NCBI GenBank assembly: GCA_913051705.1
Contig: CAJXCW010000012.1
Span: 1 to 42,424, forward strand
DNA from: an uncultured bacterium
GTDB lineage: Bacteria; JAAXHH01
Length of the DNA stretch: 42,424 bases
Direction: 5' to 3'
The translations under genes were made by a program, and so were the position numbers. The notes beneath the pieces are model-generated. The model had not been told where the DNA came from and ran no database searches. It saw only the letters and a list, made by a program, of their open reading frames with translations. This document shows positions 40,669 through 42,424 of the stretch, piece by piece; position 1 is the first letter of the stretch, and every line of letters starts with the position of its first letter.

Positions 40669-40734
40669 GAGTATAAGTAGAGCGTACAGGGTGAGGAGCT
40701 ACATCTGCTTATACTCTTCACTCTGTACGCTCTA
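40669..40734. repeat. Dispersed palindromic repeat family, copy B
   Basis: TAGAGCGTACAG (40678-40689) is the exact inverted complement of CTGTACGCTCTA (40723-40734). The stem can extend 9 more pairs with G-U wobbles. Nested inside, GAGTATAAG (40669-40677) complements CTTATACTC (40708-40716), giving an alternative fold. The loop holds TGAGGAGCTACATCTG (40692-40707). It lies between two minus-strand genes and touches the start codon of the aminotransferase. Confidence 0.8.
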
Positions 40735-40748
40735 CTCTGCACTGTTTA

Positions 40749-41873
40749 TTAAAACATCATGTGCAATTCCAGGGTCACGACATCCTGATTCGGATTCAGA
40801 CCGAATAAGGGGTCTGCGAAGTTGCGGGGGCGCATGACTTCATAGAAAACGCGGAGCTGCATGTATTCCGTTATCGTGGGTTCCAGGCCGATGCGGAGTC
40901 GTTTGGCCGTGGGATTGCCGTTTTTAGGATCAAAATAATCGAACGCCACTTTGCCGTTGACGCCCGGACTTAACAACACATTGGCCTCCCCATAGGCGGC
41001 TATTCTCGTCACGAAATCGTTTTTAACGCCGTCAAAAGCCCGTATGAAATGAGCTTCCCCCAGTACGGCAATCGGGCCGAGGTTGACACCGATATGCGGT
41101 CCGCCAGCCACGAAAGTACGTCGCTTACCGCCCACGGTCGGATCATCACTATTAAAGGTGAACGAGGCGCCAATACGGCCTTTTGAATGCACGGTGGCCA
41201 GCCGGGTGGTAAATTGTTTGCCGGTATTGGAATCAGTAATGGCAAACGGTTCCCCATTCGATATGGCTGCCTGGAAGGATATGGTACCCGGCTCGAATCC
41301 GATTTCGACGCCGAAATCCTGACCCAGAAATCCAGGCTGGCTGCGTGTAAACCCGAAATCCCATAACCTCCAGCCATAGGGTAAGGACATGCGACCGACC
41401 TTGAGATACCCGCTATTGGGCAGCCCTTCGAGAATACCCACCAACTCCCGATTTCTCGCGGCGCCGGGAGCAAACGCCTCGTCAACATAAAGATAAAATC
41501 GATCTTGCTTGATCGTGATTTTGGCGTACAGATTCCCTTCGTTAAACCCGAAGGTGTTGGTTGACTTGGCCCCCCCGACGTCAGGCGCCCGGGTGGTATT
41601 GGCCAGGCGTACATCACCGCCGATAGATATAAAGTCCAATATGTCCCTGTCAAGGACCCCTTCCATATCCACGGTCTCCATAATCGGCATGTCAGACTGC
41701 GTAAATTCGACGCCATAGAGTGTGCGCATGCCGATCCCTGTCTGATTGACATGGCATGCGCTGCACATCAATCCTTCACGAACGGCCAGATAGGGTTCTG
41801 CCTGTACTTTATTTGAAATAAACGTGACCAGGCCGAGTATAAACAAACCTGCCAGATGATAATACACACGCAT
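40749..41873 (-). CDS. Outer-membrane beta-barrel-like protein with an N-terminal CxxCH heme motif
   Basis: 374 aa. Signal peptide about 1-25 (LAGLFILGLVTFISNKVQA). Cys37-Ser-Ala-Cys40-His41 in MCSACHVNQTG is a c-type heme site. From about residue 75 on, alternating beta-strands with aromatic ends (NLYAKITIKQDRFYLYVDEAF, GYLKVGRMSLPYGWRLW, ending TLELHMMF) look like a porin barrel. The C-terminal Phe fits outer-membrane insertion. Such single-heme barrel proteins occur near metal- or electron-transfer genes. AAAGGAG before the ATG at 41873 sets the start; the frame is open to 41912 but without support. Confidence 0.78.
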   Translation of the reverse strand: MRVYYHLAGLFILGLVTFISNKVQAEPYLAVREGLMCSACHVNQTGIGMRTLYGVEFTQSDMPIMETVDMEGVLDRDILDFISIGGDVRLANTTRAPDVGGAKSTNTFGFNEGNLYAKITIKQDRFYLYVDEAFAPGAARNRELVGILEGLPNSGYLKVGRMSLPYGWRLWDFGFTRSQPGFLGQDFGVEIGFEPGTISFQAAISNGEPFAITDSNTGKQFTTRLATVHSKGRIGASFTFNSDDPTVGGKRRTFVAGGPHIGVNLGPIAVLGEAHFIRAFDGVKNDFVTRIAAYGEANVLLSPGVNGKVAFDYFDPKNGNPTAKRLRIGLEPTITEYMQLRVFYEVMRPRNFADPLFGLNPNQDVVTLELHMMF

Positions 41874-41905
41874 AATGTTTGCTCCTTTACAGAAGGTTCC
41901 CTGTC

Positions 41906-41934
41906 TTGACATTGCTTCTTATATGTTCTATATT
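41906..41934 (+). promoter_or_regulatory. Predicted sigma70-type promoter of the heavy-metal-binding gene
   Basis: TTGACA (41906-41911), 17-bp spacer, TATATT (41929-41934), on the plus strand upstream of the HMA gene. It implies a leader of about 175 nt before the ATG at 42119, long enough for regulation; no known riboswitch fold was recognised. Confidence 0.6.
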
Positions 41935-42118
41935 GGAAGATACGCGGGGGTACCATGTACACGACTCACGATTCGAGTTGTAGGTGTACAGTTGAGGTGG
42001 TTGTCCATATATTATTGAGCGAATGACAAATTTGAGGTCTACCGTGTTCTTACCTTGAACAAATAACATGGGATCTCAAAATAGAGCAATCATTTTCTTT
42101 AACGATAAGGGGATTTAC

Positions 42119-42343
42119 ATGTTCGGCAGAACTGAAAAACAGACACTGGCGGTAGAGGGCATGACTTGCGGACATTGTGAACAACGGGTAGAGAACGCGG
42201 TAAGTCAGATATCAGGCGTAAAAAAGGTGAAAGCCAGCCATAGCGGAAAATCCGTAGAGATATCCTACAAAAAGGACGTCCCACTCGATACATCTGCAGT
42301 GGAAAAAGTGATTGTGGATGTGGGATTTAAGGTTTTGATATAA
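42119..42343 (+). CDS. Heavy-metal-associated (HMA) domain protein, CopZ-like
   Basis: 74 aa single HMA domain with ferredoxin-like beta-alpha-beta pattern: LAVEGMTCGHC (metal ligands Cys17 and Cys20), CEQRVENAVSQISGVKKVKASHSGKSVEISY and a C-terminal VGFKVLI. It should bind Cu(I) or a similar soft metal and act as a chaperone or buffer. AAGGGG 8 bases upstream of the ATG at 42119 supports this start over 42068. Divergent from the heme-motif barrel gene with a predicted promoter in the gap. No metal ATPase is in view. Confidence 0.88.
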   Translation: MFGRTEKQTLAVEGMTCGHCEQRVENAVSQISGVKKVKASHSGKSVEISYKKDVPLDTSAVEKVIVDVGFKVLI

Positions 42344-42346
42344 ATA

Positions 42347-42401
42347 GTACAGAGTACAGGTAGGTTTTTACACGCTTCACCCTGCACTCTATACTCTGTA
42401 C
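42347..42401. repeat. Dispersed palindromic repeat family, copy C
   Basis: GTACAGAGTA (42347-42356) is the exact inverted complement of TACTCTGTAC (42392-42401). The right arm CTTCACCCTGCACTCTATAC parallels CTTCACTCTGTACGCTCTAC of copy B. It follows the HMA gene by a few bases and may serve as its terminator hairpin, though no T-run follows. Confidence 0.7.
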
Positions 42402-42424
42402 GTATCCTATCTATATCACTTCCA

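Noticed and set aside
41009-41752. 247-codon minus-strand frame inside the barrel-protein gene
   Set aside because: Out-of-frame shadow of the same strand; the other frame has signal peptide, heme motif and ribosome site.
1-42424. tRNA or rRNA genes
   Set aside because: I looked for GGTTCGAATC-type T-loops and conserved rRNA words; the few TTCGA hits lie in coding regions without an acceptor stem.

Overview
The window looks like a chromosomal stretch of an uncultured, Gram-negative-type bacterium of roughly 50-55% GC (estimated by eye). The evidence is Sec signal peptides, a probable outer-membrane barrel carrying a CxxCH heme motif, and remnants of secreted proteins with dockerin-like and FlgD-like C-termini. 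Together with a phytanoyl-CoA-dioxygenase-like protein, a sulfatase, enolase-superfamily and PHP enzymes, a DUF6785-like membrane protein and a secreted WD40-caspase, this recalls Latescibacterota, Poribacteria or related FCB lineages. That placement is inference from gene content. I see no rRNA, tRNA, CRISPR array, intact transposase or prophage.

Layout. 1-1.9 kb: a biotin carboxylase (5' end cut off by the window) and a separate biotin carrier protein of an acyl-CoA carboxylase. 1.9-2.8 kb: a DMT-family transporter on the minus strand. 2.9-8.3 kb: sbcD, a GDP-mannose-type SDR and sbcC in one direction behind a recognisable promoter. 8.4-13.2 kb: a secreted M28 peptidase, a sugar-phosphate-isomerase-like TIM barrel and two overlapping glycosyltransferases. 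13.2-15.9 kb (minus): proS and a PHP phosphoesterase. 16.1-22.1 kb (plus): an S9 peptidase, an internally deleted DegT aminotransferase, a sorbosone-dehydrogenase-like lipoprotein, a class C beta-lactamase-like hydrolase and a PhyH-like oxygenase. 22.3-26.1 kb: a decayed cohesin/dockerin-type gene, a minus-strand sulfatase and epimerase pair, a methyltransferase and an orphan FlgD-like C-terminus. 26.2-28.8 kb (minus): a WD40-caspase, an FG-GAP stub and a PEGA protein. 29.1-29.6 kb: a decayed two-gene HNH endonuclease operon. 30-33.7 kb: a phosphodiesterase, folD and a GH39-like glycosidase. 33.8-38.2 kb: a small membrane protein, a TfoX-N protein, fused gene remnants, a second beta-lactamase-like hydrolase and the DUF6785-like protein. 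38.2-42.4 kb: an enolase-superfamily enzyme, a class V aminotransferase, the heme-motif barrel (all minus) and a plus-strand heavy-metal-binding protein.

The genes are a mix of housekeeping (carboxylase, SbcCD, ProS, FolD) and a larger catabolic or secreted set (peptidases, hydrolases, sulfatase, glycosidase, sugar enzymes), interspersed with many gene remnants.

The most striking non-coding signal is that many gaps hold a short tandem array with a unit of 7 or 8 bp but a different sequence at each locus. Some arrays begin inside a coding region and provide its stop codon. Others end within a few bases of a start codon that has no Shine-Dalgarno sequence. A second signal is a dispersed palindromic repeat family with three copies between 36 and 42.4 kb. 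The best candidate for a less-described protein system is the secreted WD40-caspase with an EF-hand-like loop and its small PEGA and FG-GAP neighbours.
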